Source of the DNA: Fuerstiella sp.
GTDB lineage: Bacteria > Planctomycetota > Planctomycetia > Planctomycetales > Planctomycetaceae
NCBI GenBank assembly: GCA_014238335.1
Contig: JABABI010000022.1
Coordinates: 1 to 64,000 of the forward strand
Length of the DNA: 64,000 nucleotides
Reading direction: 5' to 3'
The notes below the pieces were generated by a model. That model was given only the letters and a program-made list of their open reading frames with translations, made no database searches and was not told the origin of the DNA. A program made the position numbers and the translations under genes. Shown one piece after another: positions 28,932 to 38,728 of the stretch (its first letter is position 1; each line of letters opens with the position of its first letter).

Positions 28932-30212
28932 GTGACCACGACGACGACGACCATTCGACGCAGTCAGAATCAACAGAACAAAAGCTTCCGCAATTTCATG
29001 TGGATTTCGATGCTCATGTCACTGGCCGTAGTGTTCTTCGGCATGCAGCTGATGATGGTCGGTCCTCTGAAAGGGCGTCTTGACAGTATTCAAACGCGTC
29101 TGGATCTTTCGGACGAACACCTGAACAAGATCGCCGGCACCCGTGGTCATGTCTGGGAAGCCAATGACCTGCTGAGCAGTCTGCAGGATCAGCACAGCAA
29201 GCTGGCGGACATGCGTGTTGCCATGACGCATATTGGAGATCTTCGAAGGTCGCTGGAAAAAGAATCCGAGTCGGCCACCGCTGCCTTGACGTCTCTGGAC
29301 CAGCTGTCGGCAGTTCAGAAACGCATTATTGCGTCGCGACAGCAGACAGAAGACGCGTTTGGCCAGGTCGCGGACCTGGAACGCCTTCGTGATGCCGTGC
29401 TGAGCGGCAGCGGTCAGACTGAAGTCGCAGACAACACCCTGAACGGGATGCTGGCTCTGCAGAAGCGAGTTATCGCAGCTTCGAACGGTTACGAAAAGGC
29501 GAGTACCAGTATCGCCAGTCTGGCAGAACTGACTCAGCAACTGGTTGACAGCGACGAAAAACTTCAACTGGCTTCAAAGAAGTTTGACGAGTTCGTCGGA
29601 CTACAGAATCGCATGATCGCTGCTGCGGATGCTTTTGAAAAAGCCGATATGAGTTTTGCCAGTGCTCAGGAATCAGCGTCGAAACTGACCGCTCTGAAAG
29701 ATCAGATCCTTTCCACTGCTGACGGTATCGATGTTGCTGAAGGCAATGCCCGCACGCTGGTGGCGATGAACGACGCTCTCAACGGTGGCTTGAATTTAAA
29801 AGTGGCAGCAGTAAATCTTGATGAGATGATTCGACTGCAGAATTCGCTGAGTGAGCAAACGGACCAGGTGGCGTCCGCAGTTCAGACTCTCGAAATCCTG
29901 GATGACTTCCAGGATGAAGTCTCAACACACGTCCGGGCACTCACAGGGCTTCGTCGCACACTGGTGGAGCTGGCGATGATGGAATCGACTGTTGGGCGGG
30001 TTGCCCAGGTGATGGCCCCGTTGACAGAACTCAGCAGCCTGCGGCGAATGGGCGAGAGCGAAATTCGGGAAGCTGCCCGAGTGATCATCGATCGCCGGAA
30101 CACTCGACTGACACAGACCGATGCGTCAGCTGATACGGACGAGCTGCAGGAATCCGTTCCCGTGGAAGGTGATCTGGTTCCGCTGCCGCTTGAGGCCCGT
30201 AAGCTTCAATAG
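28932..30212 (+). CDS. Single-pass membrane protein with long coiled-coil (GTG start)
   Basis: TM MWISMLMSLAVVFFGMQLMMVG then ~350 aa of heptad-rich sequence with recurring 'LxxLQxRxIAAxxxxEKAxxSxAS' segments. Confidence 0.7.
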   Translation: MTTTTTTIRRSQNQQNKSFRNFMWISMLMSLAVVFFGMQLMMVGPLKGRLDSIQTRLDLSDEHLNKIAGTRGHVWEANDLLSSLQDQHSKLADMRVAMTHIGDLRRSLEKESESATAALTSLDQLSAVQKRIIASRQQTEDAFGQVADLERLRDAVLSGSGQTEVADNTLNGMLALQKRVIAASNGYEKASTSIASLAELTQQLVDSDEKLQLASKKFDEFVGLQNRMIAAADAFEKADMSFASAQESASKLTALKDQILSTADGIDVAEGNARTLVAMNDALNGGLNLKVAAVNLDEMIRLQNSLSEQTDQVASAVQTLEILDDFQDEVSTHVRALTGLRRTLVELAMMESTVGRVAQVMAPLTELSSLRRMGESEIREAARVIIDRRNTRLTQTDASADTDELQESVPVEGDLVPLPLEARKLQ

Positions 30213-30250
30213 AAGCTTGCGGAACGAGCCACAACGGTCATTGCGAAATT

Positions 30251-30285
30251 CACCTGTTCACGTTTCCCTCCAGCGTGAACAGGTG
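30251..30285. terminator. Strong intergenic stem-loop downstream of coiled-coil gene (no U-tract)
   Basis: CACCTGTTCACG - 11 nt - CGTGAACAGGTG, 12-bp perfect stem. Confidence 0.5.
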
Positions 30286-30298
30286 GAGTCTGCTGTCA

Positions 30299-30478
30299 TC
30301 AAACATAAATTGCATCCCAAATTTCATCTCGGTTCTCAGTGTCTGTAGCAGCCGCCATCTCGAAATGTTCCTCGGTAACCGTGAGGTAATGTTTGTTGGC
30401 AATTTCAGTTGTGTTTCCGATCCACTTGCAGACTACGTAAGTGGGCCACTGTTGCTCTAGCTCAGTCTGTACTGACGA
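30299..30478 (-). pseudogene. C-terminal remnant of a tyrosine-recombinase/integrase
   Basis: SSVQTELEQQWPTYVVCKWIGNTTEIANKHYLTVTEEHFEMAA matches the integrase C-terminal pattern (E/D-L...PxHVVCxWIGN...A.KHYLxVT.EHF) including the catalytic KHY; no upstream catalytic R/HxxR portion present. Confidence 0.75.
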
Positions 30479-30495
30479 CTGGGGGCTCTGCCTGA

Positions 30496-31137
30496 TCACT
30501 TCTTTTCCGCCCCAGAGCTGAGCCACTTGACACCACCGACAACCCCAGCAATCATCGTAACCACGGCGAGGCCTATTAGGCTTCCAGGTTCTTCTGCCGC
30601 GCCGTACTCACGTAGAATCTCCGCGGAGTCCTTCCGCCCTTGCCGAACCTGATATCGCACGAGATCAATGACAAATTTTTTTGCTTTGGCATGCGTGGTC
30701 TCCCAATGTATTTCCGTTACGGCTAGTGGGCCTTTCCCTTCGTTGTTGACCACGTCAATTCTTGCCCCATGTTCCAGCAACGTTTTGACGACTTCGCTCC
30801 GACCAAAAAACGCGGCGGCAATTAGGGGTGTCGCACCATCACCATTACGTCCATTGACGTCCGCTCCTGCTTTTACGAGGGCTGCAACACAGTCCGCGTG
30901 CCCAGACATCGCAGCCCAACACAGTGGAGTAACTCCGTTTGCGTCCTGAGCGTCAAGCTTCTCGCCCTGTCCCAATGCTTCGTGAATTTTCTCCAGCGAC
31001 CCACGCTTGGCTGCTAGTGAGAGATCAGATAGTCGATTTGAAGTTGGGTCGCCTTCTTGGGCGCGTGCCTCATGAAATGCTAACTGAATAATTGCGAGAG
31101 CCGCCACGGTGATTAACAACAGACTATTTTGCGACAT
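30496..31137 (-). CDS. Ankyrin-repeat protein with signal peptide and C-terminal TM segment
   Basis: DANGVTPLCWAAMSGHADCVAALVKAGADVNGRNGDGATPLIAAAFFGRSEVVKTLLEHGARIDVVNNEG; C-term LIGLAVVTMIAGVVGGVKWL. Confidence 0.88.
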   Translation of the reverse strand: MSQNSLLLITVAALAIIQLAFHEARAQEGDPTSNRLSDLSLAAKRGSLEKIHEALGQGEKLDAQDANGVTPLCWAAMSGHADCVAALVKAGADVNGRNGDGATPLIAAAFFGRSEVVKTLLEHGARIDVVNNEGKGPLAVTEIHWETTHAKAKKFVIDLVRYQVRQGRKDSAEILREYGAAEEPGSLIGLAVVTMIAGVVGGVKWLSSGAEKK

Positions 31138-31437
31138 AGAATTGACTACTTTGAACTAATTAGAAGAATCTCTCTCCACACTATTACACACGAGACAACG
31201 CCTTAACCCGACGATGATTCGGAATTATTTTTGGCTTTTGGAGCGCTCACGGATCGATCGCTGATTCATCGCCGCGAAAACGTTTTCTGGCCTACGACCG
31301 TTGTTTCCCGCGAGCCCGAACGAGCCACGTGGGTTCGTAAACTGCGATTACGAAAGACCCGGCTGCTGCGCAGCTAACCACACTCAAATCAACGGCTGCT
31401 TACCTGGTTCGTGGATCAACCTGCCGAGGATCTTCAG

Positions 31438-32895
31438 TCAGATCTCAATCTTCCAGCCGTCACGGTACTCGCGTCGAATCAATGGCTGCAAATCGGCACG
31501 ACCTCTGATCTGCATTTTTCCCGCGTCCCATTCCAGACGCGTGTCGGGAACTCGCTGAGCAATAACGCCCAGCAGAACGGTTTCGGTCAATGGTCCGGAT
31601 TGGCCGAACCATGACTGCCCCTGTTCGACTTTTCCGGTGATGGCGTCCATCCATTCACCGTAGTTGTCACCACCTGCTCGGTGAATGGTCTGATCCGGCT
31701 CATCAAAACCGTCCAGAATGCCGGACGGTTTGACCAACCACTTGTTGCGACTGCGATGGAAGAACAGTTTTCCCTTTTCGCCGATCACGACGCTGCCGTA
31801 ATCCTTGAAGCTTTCTCCGTCCAGCACGTCTTCTGACGGGTGGTTGTAGTCGTTGCCATCTTTGACCAGCTTCCAGCTGTCACGATCAAAACCCGCATTG
31901 ACATAACCGTCGTACCAGTTGAATTTGAAACCGTCTTTCGCCGAATACTGATTGGCCCCGAACTCCCACGTGATCTTTGAATTGATCGGCGGCGAAAACT
32001 CTGTGGCGCCGTTCTGTTCTGCCTGAACACTTTTGGGAGTGGCCGGCATCATCGCCCAGTGCCCCATGTCCATGATGTGGCAGGCCATGTCGCCGAGGGC
32101 ACCGGTTCCATAATTCCACCAGCCGCGCCATGCGAACGGCGCTATCTTTGAACTGTAATCGACCCATGGCGCTGGCCCGACCCACTGTTCCCAGTTGATA
32201 CCGGCAGGAATATTTTCCTTTGGTGGTGGCGCGGAGAAACCCTGGGGCCAGATGGGGCGGTTGGTCCATGCATGTATTTCCTTCACCTTGCCGACAATTC
32301 CGGCACGAATCAGTTCCACACAACGACGCATGTGATCGTTTGCATGGGCCTGGTTCCCCATCTGTGTTTTGACACCGGTTTCCCGCGCGACGCTGGCCAG
32401 CATGCGAGCTTCCCAGATGCTGTGTGTCAGCGGCTTCTGACAGTAAACATGTTTGCCACTCTGCATGGCCATCATGGATGCATGAAAATGATGATGATCG
32501 GGAGTCGACACCGTCACGGCATCGATTTTATCGCCGAGCTCGGAGAACATTTCGCGGTAGTCCGCAAAGTACCGGACCTTCGGGAAGGTACTGCGAACTT
32601 CAGCCATCGACTTCAGACGTTTGTCGCCGACGGATTTCAGTTTTGTCGCGTCGACAATGTCCACCAGTGCCGCCACGTGAAACCCTGCGTCACGCGACTG
32701 AACGATATCGGTGCGACCTTTGCCGCCGGCTCCAATGCCCGCCAGCGCTGGCTTCTCCATCTTTCCGAATGCATGAGCCGGAATATAAGTGGCCCCGAAC
32801 TGCGTGGCGATTGCTGCGGCACTCGCGGTCTTGATAAATTTACGGCGAGAACTCTGCTGTGCTGACTGGGGCTGGATGTTTTCGTTGTGCGACAT
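31438..32895 (-). CDS. Gfo/Idh/MocA-family oxidoreductase with Tat-like signal
   Basis: SSRRKFIKTASAAAIATQFG; DAVTVSTPDHHHFHASMMAMQSGKHVYCQKPLTHSIWEARML. Confidence 0.92.
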   Translation of the reverse strand: MSHNENIQPQSAQQSSRRKFIKTASAAAIATQFGATYIPAHAFGKMEKPALAGIGAGGKGRTDIVQSRDAGFHVAALVDIVDATKLKSVGDKRLKSMAEVRSTFPKVRYFADYREMFSELGDKIDAVTVSTPDHHHFHASMMAMQSGKHVYCQKPLTHSIWEARMLASVARETGVKTQMGNQAHANDHMRRCVELIRAGIVGKVKEIHAWTNRPIWPQGFSAPPPKENIPAGINWEQWVGPAPWVDYSSKIAPFAWRGWWNYGTGALGDMACHIMDMGHWAMMPATPKSVQAEQNGATEFSPPINSKITWEFGANQYSAKDGFKFNWYDGYVNAGFDRDSWKLVKDGNDYNHPSEDVLDGESFKDYGSVVIGEKGKLFFHRSRNKWLVKPSGILDGFDEPDQTIHRAGGDNYGEWMDAITGKVEQGQSWFGQSGPLTETVLLGVIAQRVPDTRLEWDAGKMQIRGRADLQPLIRREYRDGWKIEI

Positions 32896-33213
32896 ATTGA
32901 CCGTTCTCCCGCGATGCGTCTGGTGGCAATCCTTGATCTTCCTCATTATGGCGTACCCATCACAGAAATCCATCGAGTCGCAGGCCGGAGGCTGGACTGA
33001 GCATGCGAAGGAGAATGAAACCGGCGCTGCCGGCCCCGGGGTTTCGCTCGTTCCTCAATTCCACCAGCGGCCACCCTCGCAGATTCCAAAATGTTCCGTA
33101 ACTGTAACTGTTTCCGTACACGGAAAAACAGCTGCACGCTCGCACGAGGTCGCGTCTGCATGGTAACCTGCCGTCGCTGATGTCTGCCTGTGTTCCCGCC
33201 CAAAGGTCGCTCC

Positions 33214-36200
33214 ATGCTCCGTTGTTTCGTTGTTCCCGCCATTCTTCTTGTTACGTCGTCCGCCGCCTCGGCCCAGCGTGTTTATCAACAGGCGCCGGAG
33301 ATACAGGCATCCGTCGAACAGGGGGGCGAGCCGCAGCTGGCAGCTAAAACGAAGCCTCAGATTTCAGATCGCCAGTTTCAGGGCGGCTCCGTTGCCAAAT
33401 GGATCTGGGGTGAGGACAACAACAAAGATTACGTTCTGCAGACGACCTTTGATGCATCCGGCATCAAAGCGGCATTCCTGAAGGCGTCCAGCGACAACGT
33501 AGGCACGGTCTTTGTAAACGGCAGGCAGGTTGCGACCAGCGCCGCGTGGGAAGAAGCGATGTCGGCAGATGTGACGAAGTACATCGTCGAAGGGAAAAAC
33601 ACGATCAGCGCCAAAGTAGCCAATCGAGGTGGCATTGCGGCCTTCGTGTTGAAGCTGGCCCTGCAGGACGTGGACGGAAAGGTGACTCATGTCGTAACCA
33701 ACGAGAACTGGACGGTGGCGAAGAATCCTGACGACAGTCGCAGGGTGTCGTTGCGGGGAACGTACGGCGACAATCCCTGGGGCAGCGTGTTCTCTGCGTC
33801 GGCCGGCTACGCCGGTCGCGTTCCGCGTGGCGTGTTTGAAGTTCAGCCGGGGTTTCAGGTGGAAAAACTTTTCACCGTGCCCAAGGACGAACTCGGATCG
33901 TGGGTCTGCATCGCGTTTGACAACAAGGGCCGTCTGCTGGCGAGCGATCAGGGCGACAAGGGCATTTGCCGCATCACTCTTCCGGATGTTGGCAAGACTT
34001 CCGGCACTGGCAGCGAAACCATCGTTGAGCCAATCGACTTTTCAAAGTGCGAATACCGGCCCACCGGCGCTCATGGAATGCTGTACGCCTTTGACAGCAT
34101 GTACTTTTCCGTCAACGGAGGTCCCGGCAGCGGGTTGTACCGAGCTCGCGATACGGACGGGGACGATCAGTTTGATGAATGCGTCAAACTGAAAGACTTC
34201 CGCGGCGGAGGAGAGCACGGCCCGCATTCGCTGCGTCTTTCGCCGGACGGGAAACGCATCTTCGTGATCGCCGGCAATCATACCGATCCACCGTTCAAGG
34301 CCGGCGCAGAGCTGACAAACGAAGATTACAGCAGTCGCATTCCCACGAACTGGGAAGAAGACCTGCTGCTGCCTCGCATGTGGGACGCCAACGGGCATGC
34401 TCGCGGGAAACTGGCTCCCGGCGGTTGGATCGCCAGTACCGATCCCGACGGTAAGACCTGGGAAATGTGGAGCGTGGGTTATCGCAATCCCTACGATATG
34501 GCGTTCAATGCGGACGGTGAACTGTTCGCCTATGACGCGGACATGGAATGGGACTATGGCGCTCCGTGGTATCGACCGACTCGAGTTGTGCATGCGACCA
34601 GCGGCAGCGAGTTTGGTTGGCGCAGCGGAACCGGCAAGTGGCCGTCGCACTATCCGGACAGTCTGCCGCCGCTGGTCAACATTGGCCCCGGTTCACCCGT
34701 GGGCGTTGATTTCGGTTATGGGTTGAAGTTTCCGGCGAAGTATCAGAAAGCGTTATTCATCTGTGACTGGACCTTCGGCACGATGTACGCCGTCCACATG
34801 GAACCGGATATGAGTACATACAAAGCGACGAAAGAAGAATTCGTTTCCCGAAGCCCTTTACCACTGACTGATGTTGCGGCAGGCCCGGATGGTGCGTTGT
34901 ATTTTTCCGTTGGAGGACGAGGAACACAGTCAGAGTTGTATCGAGTAACGTATGTAGGAAACGAACGCACACAGCCAGCCGTTCTGAAGAACGACTCCTT
35001 CGCTGGTGAGCGAAAGGTCAGGCACTCTGCTGAGCAGTATCACAGGCCTGATGTCACGATCAACGAAGTTGATGCCGGTTTCCGCCAGGCGATAGAGCAG
35101 GGAATGCGGTCGGAACACCCAAATCTCCGCTCGGACCGCGCTCTGGCGTCCGCGATTCGTCGAGTGGTTCAGGCCAGGTCAATTGCGCCTCTGGTCATTC
35201 CATTTCTGGAGCAGCCACAACAGGATGTTGACGTCGTGCTGGAAGTCGTGACAGCGCTGGCACGCGGCGCGGAACGGACCGGCCTGGAACGAGCGACGTC
35301 AAAAGCAACGTGTGTAAAGGTGTTGCATGACATTGATTTTGCAGGTCTTTCAACAGCACAGCAACTCCATTTTCTGCGGTCTCTGTCGCTGGTCTTTCTC
35401 CGACTGGGCGAAGCATCGGATGAAGATCGGGAAGTGTTTCTACCAGGATTGGACGGCCACTTCCCGTCAACTGATGGCGACCTGAATCGCGAACTCTGCC
35501 AAATGCTGGTCTACCTGAATTCTCCCTCGGTCGTCACAAAGACGGTCGAGCTGATGAATCAGGAACCACAGCGCCAGAATATCGATATGACGGATCTGCT
35601 GGCTCGCAATGCTGGTTACGGCAAAGCCATTCATGCGATGATCGCCAATCAGCCGGACAAGGATCAGGTCTGGTACGCGTTCTGTCTGCGAGTTGCCAAG
35701 GTCGGCTGGGCCTCGGAATCGCGAGCCGACTACTTCCGCTGGTTCGCCAGGGCTCAGAAATGGTCCGGCGGCAACAGCTTTGTGAAATTTCTGCAGAACA
35801 TCAGCGATGAGGCATATGCCACGACGACGGAAAATGAACGCGTCATGCTGGAAGCCATGGGTGCCCGCACACCGTTCACGGTACCGGAACTGCCAAAACC
35901 TGCCGGTCCGGGAAAGGACTGGGCGCTGAATCAAGTGCGAGCTCTGGCACAGGCGGGTCTGAAGGATCGCAGCTTCGCCAATGGCCAGAAGATGTACGCG
36001 GCCACTCGCTGCATTCTGTGCCATCGGTTCGCAGGAGACGGCGGGGCCACTGGTCCGGATCTGACTCAACTGGCCGGTCGTTTCAACATTGATGCGCTGA
36101 CCGAAGCGATTCTGGATCCGAGCAAAGTCATCAGCGATCAGTACAAAGCCAGCACAGTCGTCACGTCGGCAGGGAAATCCATCAGCGGTCGCATCGTCTC

Positions 36201-36414
36201 TGAGAACGACCAGCAGATCAGTGTGCTGACGGATCCTGAAGACAGCACCAAAATCGTGGATGTCCGGAAAGCTGACATCGACGAAATCCTGGCGTCAAAA
36301 ACATCGATCATGCCCGGTAACCTGTTGCAGCCGCTGAACCAGGACGAGGTTCTGGACCTGCTGGCGTACCTGCTGTCGCGCGGTGACGAAAAGAACGAGA
36401 TGTTTCGGAAATAG
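33214..36414 (+). CDS. PVC-type sorbosone-dehydrogenase-like beta-propeller fused to HEAT region and C-terminal cytochrome c (CxxCH)
   Basis: FEVQPGFQVEKLFTVPKDELGSWVCIAFDNKGRLLASDQGDKGICRI; C-terminal GQKMYAATRCILCHRFAGDGGATGPDLTQLAGRF...LTEAILDPSKVISDQYKA. Confidence 0.9.
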   Translation: MLRCFVVPAILLVTSSAASAQRVYQQAPEIQASVEQGGEPQLAAKTKPQISDRQFQGGSVAKWIWGEDNNKDYVLQTTFDASGIKAAFLKASSDNVGTVFVNGRQVATSAAWEEAMSADVTKYIVEGKNTISAKVANRGGIAAFVLKLALQDVDGKVTHVVTNENWTVAKNPDDSRRVSLRGTYGDNPWGSVFSASAGYAGRVPRGVFEVQPGFQVEKLFTVPKDELGSWVCIAFDNKGRLLASDQGDKGICRITLPDVGKTSGTGSETIVEPIDFSKCEYRPTGAHGMLYAFDSMYFSVNGGPGSGLYRARDTDGDDQFDECVKLKDFRGGGEHGPHSLRLSPDGKRIFVIAGNHTDPPFKAGAELTNEDYSSRIPTNWEEDLLLPRMWDANGHARGKLAPGGWIASTDPDGKTWEMWSVGYRNPYDMAFNADGELFAYDADMEWDYGAPWYRPTRVVHATSGSEFGWRSGTGKWPSHYPDSLPPLVNIGPGSPVGVDFGYGLKFPAKYQKALFICDWTFGTMYAVHMEPDMSTYKATKEEFVSRSPLPLTDVAAGPDGALYFSVGGRGTQSELYRVTYVGNERTQPAVLKNDSFAGERKVRHSAEQYHRPDVTINEVDAGFRQAIEQGMRSEHPNLRSDRALASAIRRVVQARSIAPLVIPFLEQPQQDVDVVLEVVTALARGAERTGLERATSKATCVKVLHDIDFAGLSTAQQLHFLRSLSLVFLRLGEASDEDREVFLPGLDGHFPSTDGDLNRELCQMLVYLNSPSVVTKTVELMNQEPQRQNIDMTDLLARNAGYGKAIHAMIANQPDKDQVWYAFCLRVAKVGWASESRADYFRWFARAQKWSGGNSFVKFLQNISDEAYATTTENERVMLEAMGARTPFTVPELPKPAGPGKDWALNQVRALAQAGLKDRSFANGQKMYAATRCILCHRFAGDGGATGPDLTQLAGRFNIDALTEAILDPSKVISDQYKASTVVTSAGKSISGRIVSENDQQISVLTDPEDSTKIVDVRKADIDEILASKTSIMPGNLLQPLNQDEVLDLLAYLLSRGDEKNEMFRK

Positions 36415-36488
36415 GAACCGATGAAACGTCGCGACAAAGGTGAGGATCAGATTTCATCAGAAGCAGTTTCAAGACTGAATTTTGAACC

Positions 36489-36568
36489 GGGTGGCCAGGG
36501 TTGGAGTGAAACCGAACTCCGGGAATCGGCGGATTCCCGGGGCGTCCTTCGTCCAGCCGCGGCCACCC
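36489..36568. repeat. Nested inverted repeat, REP/BIME-like element
   Basis: Outer GGGTGGCC (36489-36496)/GGCCACCC (36561-36568); inner CCGGGAATC-GGCG-GATTCCCGG (36519-36540). Confidence 0.7.
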
Positions 36569-36764
36569 ACACACGGTTTGAAATCGATTCTGAACAGGTG
36601 CTCCGTGCGATGAGCCAATCGTGTCAGTGGCCAGAGAGTTCTTCAGAAAACATCGTCGTCACGTACAGCGATTTTCGCTCACTCGTGGCCACGGTTGCCG
36701 TGGTTTAGCAGCAGAACGGCTGCCCCCACGAGCCAGAACCCGTTCCGTCAATTTGTAAACTGCT

Positions 36765-37388
36765 CTAGTGGTCAGAAAAGCTGTCGGTGAACCGTTCGTC
36801 GTCCGAACCGTGAGCGTCGAATGAAACATGGTCGTCGTTGAACGTGTCGTCACCAAATGTATCCGGATGGCTTCCCCATGAGTCCCCCATAGAAGCCCCA
36901 AGGACTCTTTTGACGGTCACTCCCACTACCATCAGGCTGCCGATGACTGCGAAAGTCAGCCCAATGCCGAACAGCAGGTAACTGCTAAAAAACGCGCCGG
37001 GTTGCAGCACGGCTTCGTCCGGAGCGTCGGGTGAATAATAGACAGTGACTTTTTTCCCGACGGGGTATTCCTTTACGACGGTCTGCATGGCTGACCGGTC
37101 GTTCGTGGAGTACCCATCGCCGTACCACACTCGGTCTGATTCAAAGTTGGCGCCGTCCAGCGAGTACTGGTAGATGACCATTGCCTTGTACATGGTCTCG
37201 TCATCGTTGTTGCGATGGCGCTCGACTTCGGATTCGATGACCTTACCGTCTGTCGTGGGCCATTCGGTACTGGCTTTAGCTTTATCCAGCAGGGGTTTGC
37301 CATAGCCGAAGCTGGCCACTCCGCCCGCAATGGAAAAAACAGTGCCCAGGATCAGCAGAATGATCGTTCCCGAATTCTTGATCAGCAT
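36765..37388 (-). CDS. DUF3592-type membrane protein
   Basis: N-terminal TM, STEWPTTDGKVIESEVERHR...YKAMVIYQYSLDGANFESDRVWYGDGY...VVKEYPVGKKVTVYYSPDAPDEAVLQPGAF, second TM. Confidence 0.85.
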   Translation of the reverse strand: MLIKNSGTIILLILGTVFSIAGGVASFGYGKPLLDKAKASTEWPTTDGKVIESEVERHRNNDDETMYKAMVIYQYSLDGANFESDRVWYGDGYSTNDRSAMQTVVKEYPVGKKVTVYYSPDAPDEAVLQPGAFFSSYLLFGIGLTFAVIGSLMVVGVTVKRVLGASMGDSWGSHPDTFGDDTFNDDHVSFDAHGSDDERFTDSFSDH

Positions 37389-37505
37389 CGTCTTTCTCGC
37401 TCTACAGCGTTTTACGCTGACTTGTGGCCGCGACGAATGTCTTTTCGCTTAACACAGTCGCTTTGCCACGCGCCCCACGACCACATTTTTTTTTCGCCAA
37501 CTGCT

Positions 37506-38225
37506 CTAGTCACCAAACATATTGCCCAGAACGCCAAGTGCCGTGGCCAGAAACAGGCCTTCCCCGCCAAAGAACATCGACTTCGGGTTGCCAGCGCGTT
37601 CAATACGATATTCGATGTCGCCGGTGAAACCGACCAGACACCCGGTTTCGACTCGCAGCGTTTGCCTATTCAGTTTCTTCTTCACGACTGTGCCTCCGGC
37701 ATGAGCAAACGCCATCCGGTCACACTCAAGTTTCTGCAGGATAAATTCTTCGCCACCAATGGAACCGGCTCCAAATCGTTTTGTGAACGCAATGCAGACC
37801 TGCGTGCCCAGAGCAGCACACAGGAACGAATCCTTCTGGCAGATGATGTGGCCGCTAATTTTGGCCATGTCGATCGGGATGATTTTCCCTGGACACGGAG
37901 CAGCAAAGGCGACTCGACTCCTGTCATAACCACGCTTCGTGAAGTGAGTCAGAAAAATGGACTCGCCTGAGAGTGAGCGTTTAGCGGCTCCCAGCAGTTT
38001 GCCCATCATTCCCTGATCCGGTGCGGAGCCGTCACCCATCTTTGCTTCGAAATCGGTCCCTGCTTCCAGATAGTTCATGTCTCCGGCTTCAGCAATTACC
38101 GTTTCGCCAGGGTCCAGTTCGATCTCGACCATCTGCATGTTATCACCGAAGATTTGGTAGTCAATTTCGTGGCACTGCATGCGACGTGGGTCTTCATGAA
38201 TCGAGGGAGGAATTGTCTCTATCAT
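37506..38225 (-). CDS. AIM24 / TIGR00266-family protein
   Basis: [46 protein letters not shown]...[13 protein letters not shown]...[12 protein letters not shown]-type C-terminus. Confidence 0.85.
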   Translation of the reverse strand: MIETIPPSIHEDPRRMQCHEIDYQIFGDNMQMVEIELDPGETVIAEAGDMNYLEAGTDFEAKMGDGSAPDQGMMGKLLGAAKRSLSGESIFLTHFTKRGYDRSRVAFAAPCPGKIIPIDMAKISGHIICQKDSFLCAALGTQVCIAFTKRFGAGSIGGEEFILQKLECDRMAFAHAGGTVVKKKLNRQTLRVETGCLVGFTGDIEYRIERAGNPKSMFFGGEGLFLATALGVLGNMFGD

Positions 38226-38548
38226 GTGGCTGAAAAAGGGGCGGAGCTGCCTACCTGAGCATTGCCCGCAGGGATCAAAGCAACTTTCAGTTTTCTTGAA
38301 TTCAGCCCTGGTACGGCAAGCTGCCAGGCGATTTGTGAGACGTCCTGGCTGGGCTGAATGCCAGCGGGTTGCTCATGCTGCGTCGAACAAAACACGCGTG
38401 TGTCGTCCGGCCGCAGGGACAGCGGTGGCAGAATCGTCGTTGCAGGTATCCGCCGACCGGGGTGTCGACAACGGCTGGAGCGATCGTCGTGTGGATGCGG
38501 TTACAGCCGTCGAACTCTGTTGCGAAGCATGTGGACTCCGGCGACCGA

Positions 38549-38588
38549 AAGAAAAAGAAAAAGCCCGCTGCATGTACTGCTGCGGGCT
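38549..38588 (-). terminator. Rho-independent terminator of the 42.5 to 38.7 kb minus-strand cluster
   Basis: Minus strand: AGCCCGC-AGCAGTACATGCA-GCGGGCT-TTTTCTTTTTC. Confidence 0.75.
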
Positions 38589-38728
38589 CTTCTCATACAC
38601 AGGCAACGATGTTGCGCCCCCTCACGGCACCCTTTTCCATCAGCCCCTTCATTCTGACGGAAAAGTTCACACCAGCGTGTGATGCGACGGAGTTATCCGT
38701 GATTGCTGTCCTGGGTATTTTTTGTCAG

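Noticed and set aside
36421-36708. 95-aa ORF directly after the PVC-type cytochrome gene
   Set aside because: It runs through the nested inverted repeat at 36489-36568 and has no recognisable domain, so more likely an element-derived ORF.
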